This document shows positions 43,736-52,106 of a stretch of DNA of 64,000 nucleotides, piece by piece; position 1 is the first letter of the stretch, and each line of letters opens with the position of its first letter. Source of the stretch: Bryobacterales bacterium (GTDB lineage: Bacteria; Acidobacteriota; Terriglobia; Bryobacterales; Bryobacteraceae); NCBI GenBank assembly GCA_003170295.1, contig PNAJ01000022.1, positions 62,001 through 126,000 on the forward strand. Direction: 5' to 3'. The position numbers and the translations under genes were made by a program. The notes beneath the pieces are model-generated. The model was not told the DNA's origin. It searched no databases and saw only the letters and a list, made by a program, of their open reading frames with translations.

Positions 43736-43815
43736 AGCTCGCGCCACCCTGCTACGGAGATCGGCCTGTCCGCTCCCTGACGGTCGCGGTTCGGTGCGGG
43801 GTTTGAGCGGGACGT
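43690..43815. repeat. Inverted partial copy C of the 35.2-kb repeat
   Basis: Read on the minus strand it has, in order, caccgaacc, cgaccgtcaggga, ggacaggc and then ggtggcgcgagcttcagctt plus gcagcgtcggcttcagccg, the same order as 35505-35610. It overlaps the end of the orphan antitoxin gene. Confidence 0.65.
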
Positions 43816-43834
43816 GGGTTGCGGAGGTGCCAGT

Positions 43835-44038
43835 TTAATGACTGCAGTGGTCTAAGATCTCCCGGCTCACCGCCGAGCGCTCTTCATCGGGTAGAGTCTC
43901 TAAGAAGAGCTCGATTGCTTCGCGGATGTTCGCTAGTGCTTCCTCAACCGTCTTTCCTTGCGACTGGCAGCCCTTCAATTCTGGGCACCAAACGTAACAG
44001 GGTGCTCATCCTGCTCGATTTACGACGCTGACCTTGCC
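43835..44038 (-). pseudogene. HicB antitoxin relic with an in-frame stop
   Basis: The minus strand encodes YVWCPELKGCQSQGKTVEEA, LANIREAIELFLETLPDEER and SAVSREILDHCSH then TAA (43835-43837). This is the typical HicB core ('CPEL.GC.SQG.T.EEAlaNIrEAIeLfLE'). Upstream in the same frame is GKVSVVNRAG followed by TGA, where a normal HicB would continue, so the gene is broken near 44008. No HicA gene is readable upstream. The stretch 44039-44315 holds only an inverted repeat. Confidence 0.7.
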
Positions 44039-44165
44039 TGTTATGAGCCATCACTCCAGCTCCGGCAGCGCCCGAGTGGTGCGGTTGTCCTGTGCAGCGG
44101 CTGGGCAACGATAGAGATGCATAGGAGGACTTGTGCGCCTCGCTCGAACTGCGTTTGTGAGCCCA

Positions 44166-44242
44166 GGGGACAGACAGCCTTTTTCGCACCGACCGTGGCT
44201 CTGTTTTTCGTAGAGCGTGGGGTGAAAAAGGTGTCAGTCCCC
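44166..44242. repeat. Imperfect inverted repeat of the ggggac...gtcccc type
   Basis: ggggacagacagcctttttc (44166-44185) is nearly the reverse complement of gaaaaaggtgtcagtcccc (44224-44242). It is related to the 34447-34480 terminator arms and lies about 75 bp beyond the stop of the minus-strand DinB gene, so it may act as its terminator or be a mobile REP relic. Confidence 0.5.
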
Positions 44243-44315
44243 GAGTTTGTCTCGTCGAAGAGCCGCCTGAAAGAGCGGCTGCCGCCAAAATTAGCGGCCC
44301 CACAAGAATGGGTGC

Positions 44316-44852
44316 CTATGCGGTCTGCTGGGCGGCTTTGCGGGCTTCCGCGGCGTCGTAGCTTTCGCCGTAGATTGACGGCACTTTCGCTCCCATCGGG
44401 CGCAGGTACATCGATAACTGGCCGCGGTGGTGGACGGAGTGATGCAGCATGAAGCCCAGGTACATTACCGCGGGGAGCTGAAACATGCCTCGGAAGTCTA
44501 CGATCTTTAGTAGCTGATCATTCGACAGCTTCGTTAGCTTCTGGTAGCGCTGGTCAAAGTTTTCTGTGTACCAGGCGGTCAGATCTTTCGAGTTCTTGAT
44601 GGAATCCGGGAGAGGCGTGGGGGTGAGGTCGAACGCGCCGGTCGCTACTGCGTTCATAAACCGATTCTCGGTCGCGACGATGTGCCAGGCGAGATCCAAC
44701 CCGCTTTTCGAGATCCCATCCGGGCGATAGTCGCCTTTATCGGGCGGAATAGCTTCAATAACGCTCTTGGTGAGGCGGTGCTCGTTTTTTAGTCCAGGGA
44801 GATAAATAGTATTTAGCAAAAACGCGGCTTCATTGGGTTGGATTGGTTGCAT
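44316..44852 (-). CDS. DinB family protein
   Basis: 178 residues: a four-helix bundle with three metal-binding His positions in DinB order, the first in 'GLDLAWHIVATENRFMNAV' and the others in 'YLGFMLHHSVHHRGQLSMYL'. DinB/YfiT proteins bind a divalent metal and many are thiol transferases (bacillithiol- or mycothiol-dependent) or hydrolases; the actual reaction of this one is unknown. 'LRPMGAKVPSIYGESYDAAE' is the usual C-terminal segment. It is a single gene. Confidence 0.9.
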   Translation of the reverse strand: MQPIQPNEAAFLLNTIYLPGLKNEHRLTKSVIEAIPPDKGDYRPDGISKSGLDLAWHIVATENRFMNAVATGAFDLTPTPLPDSIKNSKDLTAWYTENFDQRYQKLTKLSNDQLLKIVDFRGMFQLPAVMYLGFMLHHSVHHRGQLSMYLRPMGAKVPSIYGESYDAAEARKAAQQTA

Positions 44853-44940
44853 GGGTACAGCATAACTCAGAGTTTCCGGCTGCGGAAGCTCAGGCTTTCG
44901 CCTGGTTCGACTCGCCTGCGGAAGCCCGCAGAATCATCAT

Positions 44941-45045
44941 GTGAGACTCTCTATATTCGCTCTGGGCCTTGCCGCGGCTAGTCTTTACGGCCAAAAATTA
45001 CGAACCCATTCCCCTCGACGCCCCAGAAGGCGACGCCTTCCCTGA
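44941..45045 (+). pseudogene. Detached signal peptide in front of the 45048 gene
   Basis: A GTG at 44941 starts MRLSIFALGLAAASLYGQKL, a perfect signal peptide, but the frame stops at 45043-45045 after Arg-rich out-of-frame sequence. The gene at 45048 is in another frame. Removing one base in the A-run at 44993-44997 gives KNYEPIPLDAPE, and one more near 45028 leads into TPSLIVVGGLDWRFA. This suggests two +1 changes in the original N-terminus. Confidence 0.5.
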
Positions 45046-45047
45046 TC

Positions 45048-45842
45048 GTGGTGGGCGGGCTTGACTGGAGATTCGCGGATCCTTGTGCGGACGCAGTCGC
45101 CGGATTCAATTTCAGCGGGCTTGCGGCGTCGCCTCTGGCTCGCGGTCTGATCGCCCAGTTGGGAGCCAAGCAGGGCCTGACTGAGGCGGACATGAAAAAG
45201 ATCTTCGACGGACTCTCGGGCGTGGATCAGGTGGCGCTCTCCATCCGCGACAACCGTGTCGTGGTTATGCTTAGCGGCAGCGTGGCGGATCTAACTCTTC
45301 CTGCGCCGGAGGCAGGATGGAAGGCGGTATCGGTGCATGCAAGCGCGATGCTGGTCGGGACTGCCGACTTAGTGGACCAGGCGGCACAGCGCATCGCGAT
45401 GAGGGTCCCTCTGAGTGAGTTAGCGCGGTCGGCGGAGGAGCGGCAGGCGAGTAGCGAGTTTTGGGCCAGCGGGTCGGCGCAGATTGTCGGGCCACAGGCT
45501 TTGAACGCGGGGGTGAAACGGTTCTGGCTGACGGTCTCGATCCGGAATCGCCTGACGAGCGACCTGGCTTTCGAATTCAACGGAGTGCCGAGCGCGAAGA
45601 CACTCGAAATGCTGCCGGGTGGCGCCACGCTTGAAGGCAACGTGCTCCACGCCAGGATGTCGATGGAAGCTGACGAAGTGCAGATGAAATTCGGTCAGAT
45701 TGTCGCCAGTCCCGTTGGCGAGCGGTTGGCGGCTTTGGTGGAAGCGGCGCGCTATCTTCCGGTGCGCGATCTCACGATCCAAAGGCAGACCAAACCCGTT
45801 ATTTATGGGTTAGATAGCGGACCTAAAGTAGTCAATCAGTAG
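45048..45842 (+). CDS. Hypothetical protein, probably secreted originally, N-terminus broken
   Basis: 264 residues in the open frame: 'GLDWRFADPCADAVAGFNFS', 'AQLGAKQGLTEADMKKIFDG', 'LSGVDQVALSIRDNRVVVML'. The mid part 'LSELARSAEERQASSEFWAS' and 'FWLTVSIRNRLTSDLAFEFN' alternates strands and helices. I recognise no named domain; the style matches exported acidobacterial hypotheticals that analyse as a duplicated alpha/beta unit. The open frame has only GTG codons at its start (45048, 45051) and no Shine-Dalgarno, and a signal peptide sits just upstream in another frame, so it is probably a decaying gene. Confidence 0.5.
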   Translation: MVGGLDWRFADPCADAVAGFNFSGLAASPLARGLIAQLGAKQGLTEADMKKIFDGLSGVDQVALSIRDNRVVVMLSGSVADLTLPAPEAGWKAVSVHASAMLVGTADLVDQAAQRIAMRVPLSELARSAEERQASSEFWASGSAQIVGPQALNAGVKRFWLTVSIRNRLTSDLAFEFNGVPSAKTLEMLPGGATLEGNVLHARMSMEADEVQMKFGQIVASPVGERLAALVEAARYLPVRDLTIQRQTKPVIYGLDSGPKVVNQ

Positions 45843-45853
45843 CCAAAAGAGTG

Positions 45854-45881
45854 TATAATTCCTCCGAAATGAGGAGGAATT
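45854..45881 (+). promoter_or_regulatory. -10 box and palindrome covering the ribosome binding site of the GDSL gene
   Basis: TATAAT at 45854-45859 overlaps the left arm of a perfect 9-bp inverted repeat, aattcctcc (45857-45865) and ggaggaatt (45873-45881), with a 7-base loop. The right arm contains the Shine-Dalgarno GAGGAGG (45871-45877) and ends at the base before the GTG start. If transcription begins near 45866 only the right arm is in the mRNA, so a DNA operator is likelier. If it starts further upstream, the hairpin would hide the ribosome site. Confidence 0.5.
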
Positions 45882-46787
45882 GTGGCGAATAATTTCAGAA
45901 TTGTTTGTCTCGGCGACTCGATTGTCTGGGGTCAGGGTCTGCTGCCCAACGAGAAGTTCAATACGCTGGTGCAACAGGCGCTATTGCCCAAGTATCCAGG
46001 CGGGGTTACACTCGAATCCGTGGCTCACTCGGGTGCGGTTATCGGCGCAACCGGAGCGAGCGGAACTCCGCAAGTAGGAGAAGTCCCGGCTTCGCGGCTT
46101 TCCATCATCGAACAGTGCGACGGATATAATAATGCTCCCGATAACGTGGATTTGGTGCTGATGGATGGGGGGATTAACGACGTCGGCGTGGCGTCGATCC
46201 TGAATCCATTTTCGCTGATTCCGCGGCTCAGTCAACGAGTCCAACATGCGTGTCACGACGGGATGGTGGTATTGCTCAAAAAAGTGACCGCGAAATTCTC
46301 AAAGCCCAGCTGTAAGATATTGGTGACGGGTTACTATGCGATCCTCAGTGGGCGGAGCGATCCGGTGGGAGTGACCAAGATCCTCAGCCTTTTCGGCATT
46401 GCGGTGCCTGATTTTCTCGACAAGGATCTCGACTTTATCAATCCCGTGCTCGATCGGTGCGAGGCATTTTACAAAGATTCGAACCAGCAACTTAAGCAGG
46501 CCGTGGTGGACGTGGGCGATCCCCGGGTTACTTTCGTTCCCACGGGATTCACGGACGCTAATTCCGTGTTCGTTCCCGGCACATCGCTGCTTTGGGCGCT
46601 GGATCTGGATGACGACATGAGCCCGCTCGATCCGGCCGCCCCGGCGCGGCATCCACTGTGCGATATCGCGCACTCCGATCCGGCACAACTCCTCGATCGC
46701 GAGCTCTGCTATCGCGCTTCGGCCGGACATCCGAACGTGCAGGGAGCGGTGCAATTCAGCAAGCAAATCCTGGCGGCGATACCGTAA
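45882..46787 (+). CDS. SGNH/GDSL-family hydrolase
   Basis: 301 residues without a signal peptide. The SGNH blocks are present: 'RIVCLGDSIVWGQGLLPNEK' (block I GDS, catalytic Ser13), 'VDLVLMDGGINDVGVASILN' (block III GxND), and 'CYRASAGHPNVQGAVQFSKQ' (block V with H in xxxHP). These residues make a lipase/esterase or acetylhydrolase acting on esters of fats or glycans. The GTG start is fixed by GAGGAGG at 45871-45877. The neighbouring convergent gene is apaG, 2 bp beyond its stop. Confidence 0.85.
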   Translation: MANNFRIVCLGDSIVWGQGLLPNEKFNTLVQQALLPKYPGGVTLESVAHSGAVIGATGASGTPQVGEVPASRLSIIEQCDGYNNAPDNVDLVLMDGGINDVGVASILNPFSLIPRLSQRVQHACHDGMVVLLKKVTAKFSKPSCKILVTGYYAILSGRSDPVGVTKILSLFGIAVPDFLDKDLDFINPVLDRCEAFYKDSNQQLKQAVVDVGDPRVTFVPTGFTDANSVFVPGTSLLWALDLDDDMSPLDPAAPARHPLCDIAHSDPAQLLDRELCYRASAGHPNVQGAVQFSKQILAAIP

Positions 46788-46789
46788 GA

Positions 46790-47203
46790 TCAGTTCACCA
46801 TGTAGCGGGCTTTTAGGGCGAAGGGAGCGATCTCGATATCGAACTGGGTTCCACCGGCGCGGCTCATTTGATAGGTCCCGCGCATCATGCCGGTTGGGGT
46901 TTTCAGAGGACACCACGACGAGTATTTGAAGGACTCGCCCGGCGCGAGGACGGGTTGTTCGCCGACGACGCCGGGACCTTGCACTTCTTCGACGTGGTCC
47001 AGGCCATCGGTGATGATCCAGTGGCGACTGATGAGCTGCACGGTTTCCTCGCCCTGATTCGTGATGCGGACGGTGTATTCGAACACCCACACGTCCTGGT
47101 GGGGCCGAGAATTTTCGGCCGAGTATTGCGACATCACCTCGACGCGGATGGAGTTGGTGACGGCCTCGGACATCGGAGCGGGTTGGGGCCGCAGGTTGGG
47201 CAT
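46790..47203 (-). CDS. apaG: ApaG family protein
   Basis: About 137 residues from the ATG at 47203, or 127 from the one at 47173; the fold starts at 'VTNSIRVEVMSQYSAENSRP'. 'YVFEYTVRITNQGEETVQLI'-like segments, 'RHWIITDGLDHVEEVQGPGV' and 'GEQPVLAPGESFKYSSWCPL' plus 'TPTGMMRGTYQMS' are the ApaG/DUF525 landmarks. The fold is fibronectin-III-like; family members are linked to cobalt/magnesium resistance and bind pyrophosphate-type ligands, but the molecular role is not settled. It is a single gene on the minus strand. Confidence 0.9.
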   Translation of the reverse strand: MPNLRPQPAPMSEAVTNSIRVEVMSQYSAENSRPHQDVWVFEYTVRITNQGEETVQLISRHWIITDGLDHVEEVQGPGVVGEQPVLAPGESFKYSSWCPLKTPTGMMRGTYQMSRAGGTQFDIEIAPFALKARYMVN

Positions 47204-47250
47204 GGTGGAAGCTTTTATCATAGCAATCGATGTCATCCGAGAGGGTGCTC

Positions 47251-47282
47251 TAGAACTCCGCTCCCTGCGGTCACGGCTCGGT
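47251..47282. repeat. REP-like 32-bp element, copy at the end of the ADOP gene
   Basis: tagaactccgctccctgcgg followed by tcacggctcggt is the reverse complement of 6492-6523 at 30 of 32 positions. It lies 11 bp beyond the stop of the minus-strand permease gene at 47294. Confidence 0.6.
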
Positions 47283-47293
47283 TGCGCATTTTG

Positions 47294-49747
47294 TTATTCG
47301 TAGCGGAGCGCGATTAACGGGTCTACTTTCGTCGCGCGGCGCGCTGGAATGATGCACGCCGCAACCGTGACTGCGCCGAGCAGGAGAGCCATGGCGCAGA
47401 AGGTGAGCGGATCAAAGGAGCTGACGCCGAAGAGGAGTCCGCGGATCAGGCGGGTGAGGGCGAGTGCACCGACGGCTCCGGCAAGCACTCCGGCGGCGGC
47501 GAGCTTGAGACCTTGCGAAAGGACCAGGCCGAGGACGTCGCTCGATTTTGCTCCCATCGCCATGCGGATGCCGAACTCGGTCATGCGGCGTGTGACGGAA
47601 TAGGAGATGACGCCGTATAATCCGACCGCGGCGAGCAGCAAGGCGATTGTCGAGAAGAGGCCGAGCAGAGTAGTGAGGAATTGGGGACGGGAGCGTGCGC
47701 CGGCGAGTACTTCGTCCATGGTGCGGACCTGCGCGAGGGGGAGCGATGGATCGATGGCCCCAACGGCGGCCCGGACGGCGCCGATTAGAGAGTGCGGGTC
47801 GCCCGCGGTGCGCATTGCAAGATAGACCTGATTGCGCGAATTGGCCTGGCGCTCCGGTAGAAACAGCTCGGTACCCGCGGGCTTGTCCAGGCCGGCGTTT
47901 TTCAGGTCCTCGACGACGCCGACGATGGTGCACCAGGGGTCCTGAAAGCCAGGGCGAATGCGGCGGCCTATAGGGCTCTCATTGCCGTAGTAGGTGCGCG
48001 CCATGGTGTGGTTGACGATTACTGTGGCGGGCGCGCCATCGATGTCGCGCGCGTCGAAGAAGCGACCTTCGAGGAGGCGAGTTCCCATGGTTTCGAAGAA
48101 ACGGTCGCCTACGATTTGCCAGTAGTCGATGTTGTTACCGGGGCCGCCAGGCACGGGCGTAAAGTTTTCAATCTGCGTGTCGTTGGCGTCGATGGGGCGT
48201 TCCGGAGGGAGGCCGCTCATGGCGGTTGCAGAAGTCACGCCCGGAATGGTCGCGATTGTTTCCTGTATTGAGTGCCAGAATCGGGTCCGATTCGCTTCCT
48301 GAGGATAGACCGTAGCTGGCAGATTCACGCGCAAGGTTAGAAGGCCTTCTGGGCGAAAACCGGGATCAACTTCGCTGAGCTTCCAAAAAGCCCGGATCAT
48401 GAGTCCGGTGCCGATGAGGAGGATCAATGCGAGGGCGAGCTCGCTCGAAACCAGCGCGGACCGGAATCGATTCGAGGAGACCGAGCCCGCGGAGCCTCGT
48501 CCGGCTGCGGCTTTTAGTGCGTCATGCAAAGTGCCGCCCGCGATTTGCGCCAGCGGTGCGAGTCCGAAGAAAAGCGCAGTGAATAAGGAGACGGCGATGG
48601 TGCCGGCGAGCACTGTGAGATCGATATTGACTTCCGCGGCGCGCGGGATGCTTGCTTTGCCGGTGGCGACGAGGACCTTCAAGCCGGCCATGGCGAAGGC
48701 CAAGCCGAGTGCCGCGCCGCACAGCGATAGAAGCAGGCCTTCCACGGTGAATTGGCGGGCGAGTTGTCCGGTACTCGCGCCGAGCGCTTTGCGGATCGCG
48801 ATTTCACGCTGGCGCGCTTCGGCGCGAGCGAGCAGAAGATTCGCGACGTTGACGCAGGCGATCAGCAACACGAAGGCGACCGCGCCCATCAGAGTCCACA
48901 ACGCGGGCCGGATCGAGCGCACTACTTCGTCCTGCAAGCCGTAGGCGACGATCGGATGATTGTCGGGGCTGAAGGGATGGTTCTTTTGACCGATGCGATC
49001 GGTGGATTGTTGCACGTGACGCGCAAGCTCGTCCTGCGCGCGAGTCAGCGGCACACCGGGCTTCAAGCGTCCGACCAGGTAAAGAAAGTGACTCCCGCGC
49101 CGCTGTGGATTTGGCGCGGGAAGCTGCAACGGGACCCATATCTCAGGAGGATCGAGCTCGCCCGGAGGGAACGAAAAGGTTTGCCGCATCACCCCGACAA
49201 TGTTCGCCTTGCTGCCATTGATCTGGATGGCGCGGCCGACGATGCCGCGATCGCCCGCGAAGGCGCGCTGCCACAGATCGTGCGAAATCAGGGCGACATT
49301 CGGTGCGCCGGGCACATCGTCCTGAGGGGTGATGGCGCGGCCAAGTTCGGGCGAAACTCCGAGGTCAGGGAAAAGCCCGCCGGTGACGAATGCGCTGGTG
49401 ATGCGGATAGGGTTTGCCGCGCCGGCGAGGTTGATGCCGCCGGTCGTCCACGCGTCGAGCGATTCCCAGGATTGGAGGCCGTGCTTCAGCTCGTCATATT
49501 CAGGCGGCGAGGTCCAGAAGCGGCGCAATCCGCCGTTCGGAAATTTTGGAAATTCGGTATAGAGGCGGACGAGCTGGCCGGGCTCGCGATAACCGAGGGG
49601 GCGGAGCAAGACTGCGTGCACCACGCTGAAAATCGCGCTGGTGGCGCCGATGCCGAGGGCGAGGCAAATGATCGCGGCCGCAGTGAACCCGGGGCTTTTC
49701 GCGAGCATCCTTGTGGCATAACGAAGATCCTTGAGGAAAGTCGACAC
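47294..49747 (-). CDS. ABC transporter permease of the ADOP (acidobacterial duplicated orphan permease) type
   Basis: 817 residues. An N-terminal segment '[20 protein letters not shown]' and TM helix lead into a periplasmic MacB-type core ('[20 protein letters not shown]', '[20 protein letters not shown]', '[20 protein letters not shown]'). Then come two FtsX units: the first around '[20 protein letters not shown]', '[11 protein letters not shown]'; the second near the end, '[20 protein letters not shown]', '[20 protein letters not shown]'. The doubled FtsX layout without an adjacent ATPase defines the ADOP family, abundant in acidobacteria. Their cargo is unknown; they are related to MacB, which pumps macrolides and lipoproteins. 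Confidence 0.93.
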   Translation of the reverse strand: MSTFLKDLRYATRMLAKSPGFTAAAIICLALGIGATSAIFSVVHAVLLRPLGYREPGQLVRLYTEFPKFPNGGLRRFWTSPPEYDELKHGLQSWESLDAWTTGGINLAGAANPIRITSAFVTGGLFPDLGVSPELGRAITPQDDVPGAPNVALISHDLWQRAFAGDRGIVGRAIQINGSKANIVGVMRQTFSFPPGELDPPEIWVPLQLPAPNPQRRGSHFLYLVGRLKPGVPLTRAQDELARHVQQSTDRIGQKNHPFSPDNHPIVAYGLQDEVVRSIRPALWTLMGAVAFVLLIACVNVANLLLARAEARQREIAIRKALGASTGQLARQFTVEGLLLSLCGAALGLAFAMAGLKVLVATGKASIPRAAEVNIDLTVLAGTIAVSLFTALFFGLAPLAQIAGGTLHDALKAAAGRGSAGSVSSNRFRSALVSSELALALILLIGTGLMIRAFWKLSEVDPGFRPEGLLTLRVNLPATVYPQEANRTRFWHSIQETIATIPGVTSATAMSGLPPERPIDANDTQIENFTPVPGGPGNNIDYWQIVGDRFFETMGTRLLEGRFFDARDIDGAPATVIVNHTMARTYYGNESPIGRRIRPGFQDPWCTIVGVVEDLKNAGLDKPAGTELFLPERQANSRNQVYLAMRTAGDPHSLIGAVRAAVGAIDPSLPLAQVRTMDEVLAGARSRPQFLTTLLGLFSTIALLLAAVGLYGVISYSVTRRMTEFGIRMAMGAKSSDVLGLVLSQGLKLAAAGVLAGAVGALALTRLIRGLLFGVSSFDPLTFCAMALLLGAVTVAACIIPARRATKVDPLIALRYE

Positions 49748-49854
49748 GGGCGAGACTCCTTCCTGTTACATACGGCGCGGGGAGGGAATGGTTACGCTTA
49801 ATGCCCTTTTATCTGACGCACTCGTCGGGTCGAGTCTCGGAGTGCACTAGCAGA

Positions 49855-49891
49855 GCCGGACCGGGGGTCCGGCGCGGACCAGGGGGTCCGC
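49855..49891. repeat. Two tandem GC-rich hairpins
   Basis: gccggacc (49855-49862) pairs with ggtccggc (49866-49873), and gcggacc (49874-49880) with ggtccgc (49885-49891). They sit in the 187-bp gap between ADOP and OsmC genes, 44 bp beyond the OsmC stop (49935). They have no T-run after them. I see no other feature in that gap. Confidence 0.45.
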
Positions 49892-49934
49892 CCCACACAG
49901 AGTTATCGCGACCTTCAGAGAGGAACCTGGTTTT

Positions 49935-50360
49935 TCAAGAAGGTGCTTGCTCGTGAATTTCGTAGCTGGTCACGATTTCGGCGGTGGGGCGTAGGGTCGC
50001 CGCGACGCCGCAGTATTTTTCGTCGGAGAGCTGGATGGCGTGGGCGACGGACTTTTCGGTGAGGCCGCGGCCGTGGAGGATGTGGCGGACCTCGATGCGG
50101 CGGAAGCTCTTCGGATGTTCTTCACGACGCTCGCCGTGAACTTCCACGCGGTACTCGGTGACGACTTCGCGTTTCTTGCGAAGAATATCGATGACGTCGG
50201 CTCCGGTGCATCCGCCGAGCGCGACCAGGAGCAGTTCCATCGGGCTGGGCGCGCTGGATCGCTCGCCTTTGATATCGAGCGTAAGCGCGTGGCCGCTGGG
50301 AGAGACTCCGACAAAGAAATCGTCGCCGGCGTAGTGGAGGATGGCTTTGGTGTCTTTCAT
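49935..50360 (-). CDS. OsmC family protein
   Basis: 141 residues. 'ILHYAGDDFFVGVSPSGHAL' starts the fold; 'SSAPSPMELLLVALGGCTGA' contains the first conserved Cys (GGC), and 'KSVAHAIQLSDEKYCGVAAT' the second (KYC). Together they form the peroxidatic and resolving pair of OsmC/Ohr-type peroxiredoxins. Many members are YhfA-like proteins whose substrate is unknown; the length and the SDEKYC pattern place this one in the OsmC/YhfA rather than the Ohr subgroup. It is divergent from the threonine dehydratase gene. Confidence 0.92.
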   Translation of the reverse strand: MKDTKAILHYAGDDFFVGVSPSGHALTLDIKGERSSAPSPMELLLVALGGCTGADVIDILRKKREVVTEYRVEVHGERREEHPKSFRRIEVRHILHGRGLTEKSVAHAIQLSDEKYCGVAATLRPTAEIVTSYEIHEQAPS

Positions 50361-50407
50361 GGTTTCACAAATAACATAGACCCCGGGCCGGTTACACTAG
50401 TGTGTTC

Positions 50408-51367
50408 ATGGCTGAAACGCTATCGCTGTCCCATATTCAAACCGCTCGCAGGCGAATTGCTCCTTGTATCCGGCGGACGCCGCTGACGCCGAGTGTCACA
50501 TTGAGCGAGCGGCTGAAGTCGAACGCCTACGTGAAGCTCGAGATGTTCCAGAAAACCGGATCGTTCAAGGTGCGCGGAGCGTTCAACAAGGCGCTGAGCC
50601 TGAAGCCGGAGGAGCGGGGGCGAGGGATCGTCGCGGTGAGCGGAGGCAATCACGCGCAGGCGGTGGCCTACGTGGCGCGAGCACTGGGACTGCGGGCATT
50701 AGTGCTGATGCCGGAATCGACGCCGCGCAATTACGTCGAGGCCACGCGAGGCTATGGGGCGGAGGTAAAATTCGCAGCCACGGCTGCTGCGGCGTTCGCC
50801 GAAGTGGCGGAGTTTGAGCGCGAGGGATGGGCGTACGTTCATCCGTTCGACGATCTCCTCGTCATGGCGGGGCAGGGCACGGTGGGGCTCGAAATTTTGG
50901 AAGATGTGCCGCAGGTGACCGACGTCGTGATCAGCATCGGCGGGGGAGGCTTTGCGGCGGGTGTGGCGACTGCGATCAAATCGTTGAAGCCGGGTGTGCG
51001 GATTTGGGGCGTCGAGACGGAGGGCGCCGATTGCATGTCGAAATCTTTGGCGGCGGGAGAAATCGTGACGCTCGATGCGATCACGTCGATTGCGCGGACG
51101 CTGGGCGCGCCCGCTCCGAGCGAGACGACGTTCGCGCTGGCGAAGGAATTGTTCGAGAGCGTGACAGTGGTTTCCGATCGTCAGGCAATGGACGCCCTGG
51201 GATTCATCCTGGAACGGCTCAAGGTCATGACCGAGCCTGCGGCAGCCTGCACGCTGGCCGCGGCGGAGAAGCTGCACATGAAGTTTACGCCGGAGCAGCA
51301 CGTGGTGCTGATTTTCTGCGGCGGAAACATGTCGGTGGAAGATTTAGTGCGGTTCCAGTCGATCTAG
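50408..51367 (+). CDS. Threonine/serine dehydratase (PLP-dependent)
   Basis: 319 residues from the ATG at 50408. The PLP Lys is in 'MFQKTGSFKVRGAFNKALSL' (K54), the substrate loop is 'GGNHAQAVAYVARALGLRA', and the phosphate-binding glycine loop is 'ISIGGGGFAAGVATAIKSLK'. 'FCGGNMSVEDLVRF' closes the fold. It lacks the C-terminal ACT domain of biosynthetic IlvA, so it resembles catabolic threonine ammonia-lyases or serine racemases that make 2-oxobutyrate or pyruvate plus ammonia. A GTG two codons upstream (50402) is possible. Its stop overlaps the convergent small transporter gene by 4 bp. Confidence 0.92.
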   Translation: MAETLSLSHIQTARRRIAPCIRRTPLTPSVTLSERLKSNAYVKLEMFQKTGSFKVRGAFNKALSLKPEERGRGIVAVSGGNHAQAVAYVARALGLRALVLMPESTPRNYVEATRGYGAEVKFAATAAAAFAEVAEFEREGWAYVHPFDDLLVMAGQGTVGLEILEDVPQVTDVVISIGGGGFAAGVATAIKSLKPGVRIWGVETEGADCMSKSLAAGEIVTLDAITSIARTLGAPAPSETTFALAKELFESVTVVSDRQAMDALGFILERLKVMTEPAAACTLAAAEKLHMKFTPEQHVVLIFCGGNMSVEDLVRFQSI

Positions 51368-51717
51368 CGCTTGCCGAGGCCCAGCAACACGCAGCCAACG
51401 AGAATCAGCGCGAGACCCGCGAACTTGGCGGTGGTCATCGATTCGCCGAAGAAAAGCTTGGACCAAATCGCCGTCCAGATGTAGCCGAGCGATACCAGCG
51501 GGAACAGGATGCTGATCTCACCGTGGGCAATTCCCTTTATAAAAAAGACTGTGGAAATGAGATAGAGCGCAAGTCCTAACGCCAGTTTCCAGTTGGTCAG
51601 CAGAGCGCGGAGGTTCATTTCGACGTGCTTCGCGCCGGCTTTTAATCCGACCGCGCCGAGGCTGCCGATGAAGGATCCGACCGAAACCCACGCAATGGAC
51701 GAAAGCGGCGTGTTCAC
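51364..51717 (-). CDS. Small four-helix transporter (EamA/SMR-like), second of a pair
   Basis: 117 residues with four hydrophobic segments: 'IAWVSVGSFIGSLGAVGLKA', 'KLALGLALYLISTVFFIKGI', 'ISILFPLVSLGYIWTAIWSK', 'FAGLALILVGCVLLGLG'. 'FPLVSLGYIWTAIWSKLFFG' carries the SMR/EamA signature also found in the ArnE/ArnF undecaprenyl-phosphate-aminoarabinose flippase. It overlaps its paralogue upstream by ATGA, so the two are co-translated and probably form a heterodimer with antiparallel or complementary topology. Confidence 0.85.
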   Translation of the reverse strand: MNTPLSSIAWVSVGSFIGSLGAVGLKAGAKHVEMNLRALLTNWKLALGLALYLISTVFFIKGIAHGEISILFPLVSLGYIWTAIWSKLFFGESMTTAKFAGLALILVGCVLLGLGKR

Positions 51718-52091
51718 CGGTGCGCTCCTCTGCCCAACACCGCGACGCCCGCCATGATGACGCAGATACCGGCGATTTTCAGAGGGTTCATCGACTCGTT
51801 AAACAGCAGAACGGAGAGAATCGCCACCCATACGTAACTGAGCGAGATTAGTGGATAGAGCACGGAGAGTTCGCCATGCTTCAATGCCACGATCATCAAA
51901 ACGGCGCCGACGCCATAGACCGCCAGGCCCGCAATCAGCGGAACGTCGGTAATCGCGATCCGCAAGGTGGGATGGTCGCCCAGGCGCGCTGTTCCATATT
52001 TCCACATCACTTGCGCTGTGGCGGCCAGGAATGTGAACAGGATAATGAGAAACACCGAACGGCGTTTTTGTTGTGAAGTGGACGCAGTCAA
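51714..52091 (-). CDS. Small four-helix transporter (EamA/SMR-like), first of a pair
   Basis: 125 residues, four hydrophobic segments: 'VFLIILFTFLAATAQVMWKY', 'PLIAGLAVYGVGAVLMIVAL', 'LSVLYPLISLSYVWVAILSV', 'IAGICVIMAGVAVLG'. The 'YPLISLSYVWVAILSVLLFN' segment parallels that of its downstream partner, so the two come from a duplication. It lies 15 bp after the GH63-like glucosidase gene. Candidate roles are flipping a lipid-linked sugar or exporting a small cation; neither can be decided from sequence. Confidence 0.85.
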   Translation of the reverse strand: MTASTSQQKRRSVFLIILFTFLAATAQVMWKYGTARLGDHPTLRIAITDVPLIAGLAVYGVGAVLMIVALKHGELSVLYPLISLSYVWVAILSVLLFNESMNPLKIAGICVIMAGVAVLGRGAHR

Positions 52092-52106
52092 AATACCAGA
52101 ATAGCG

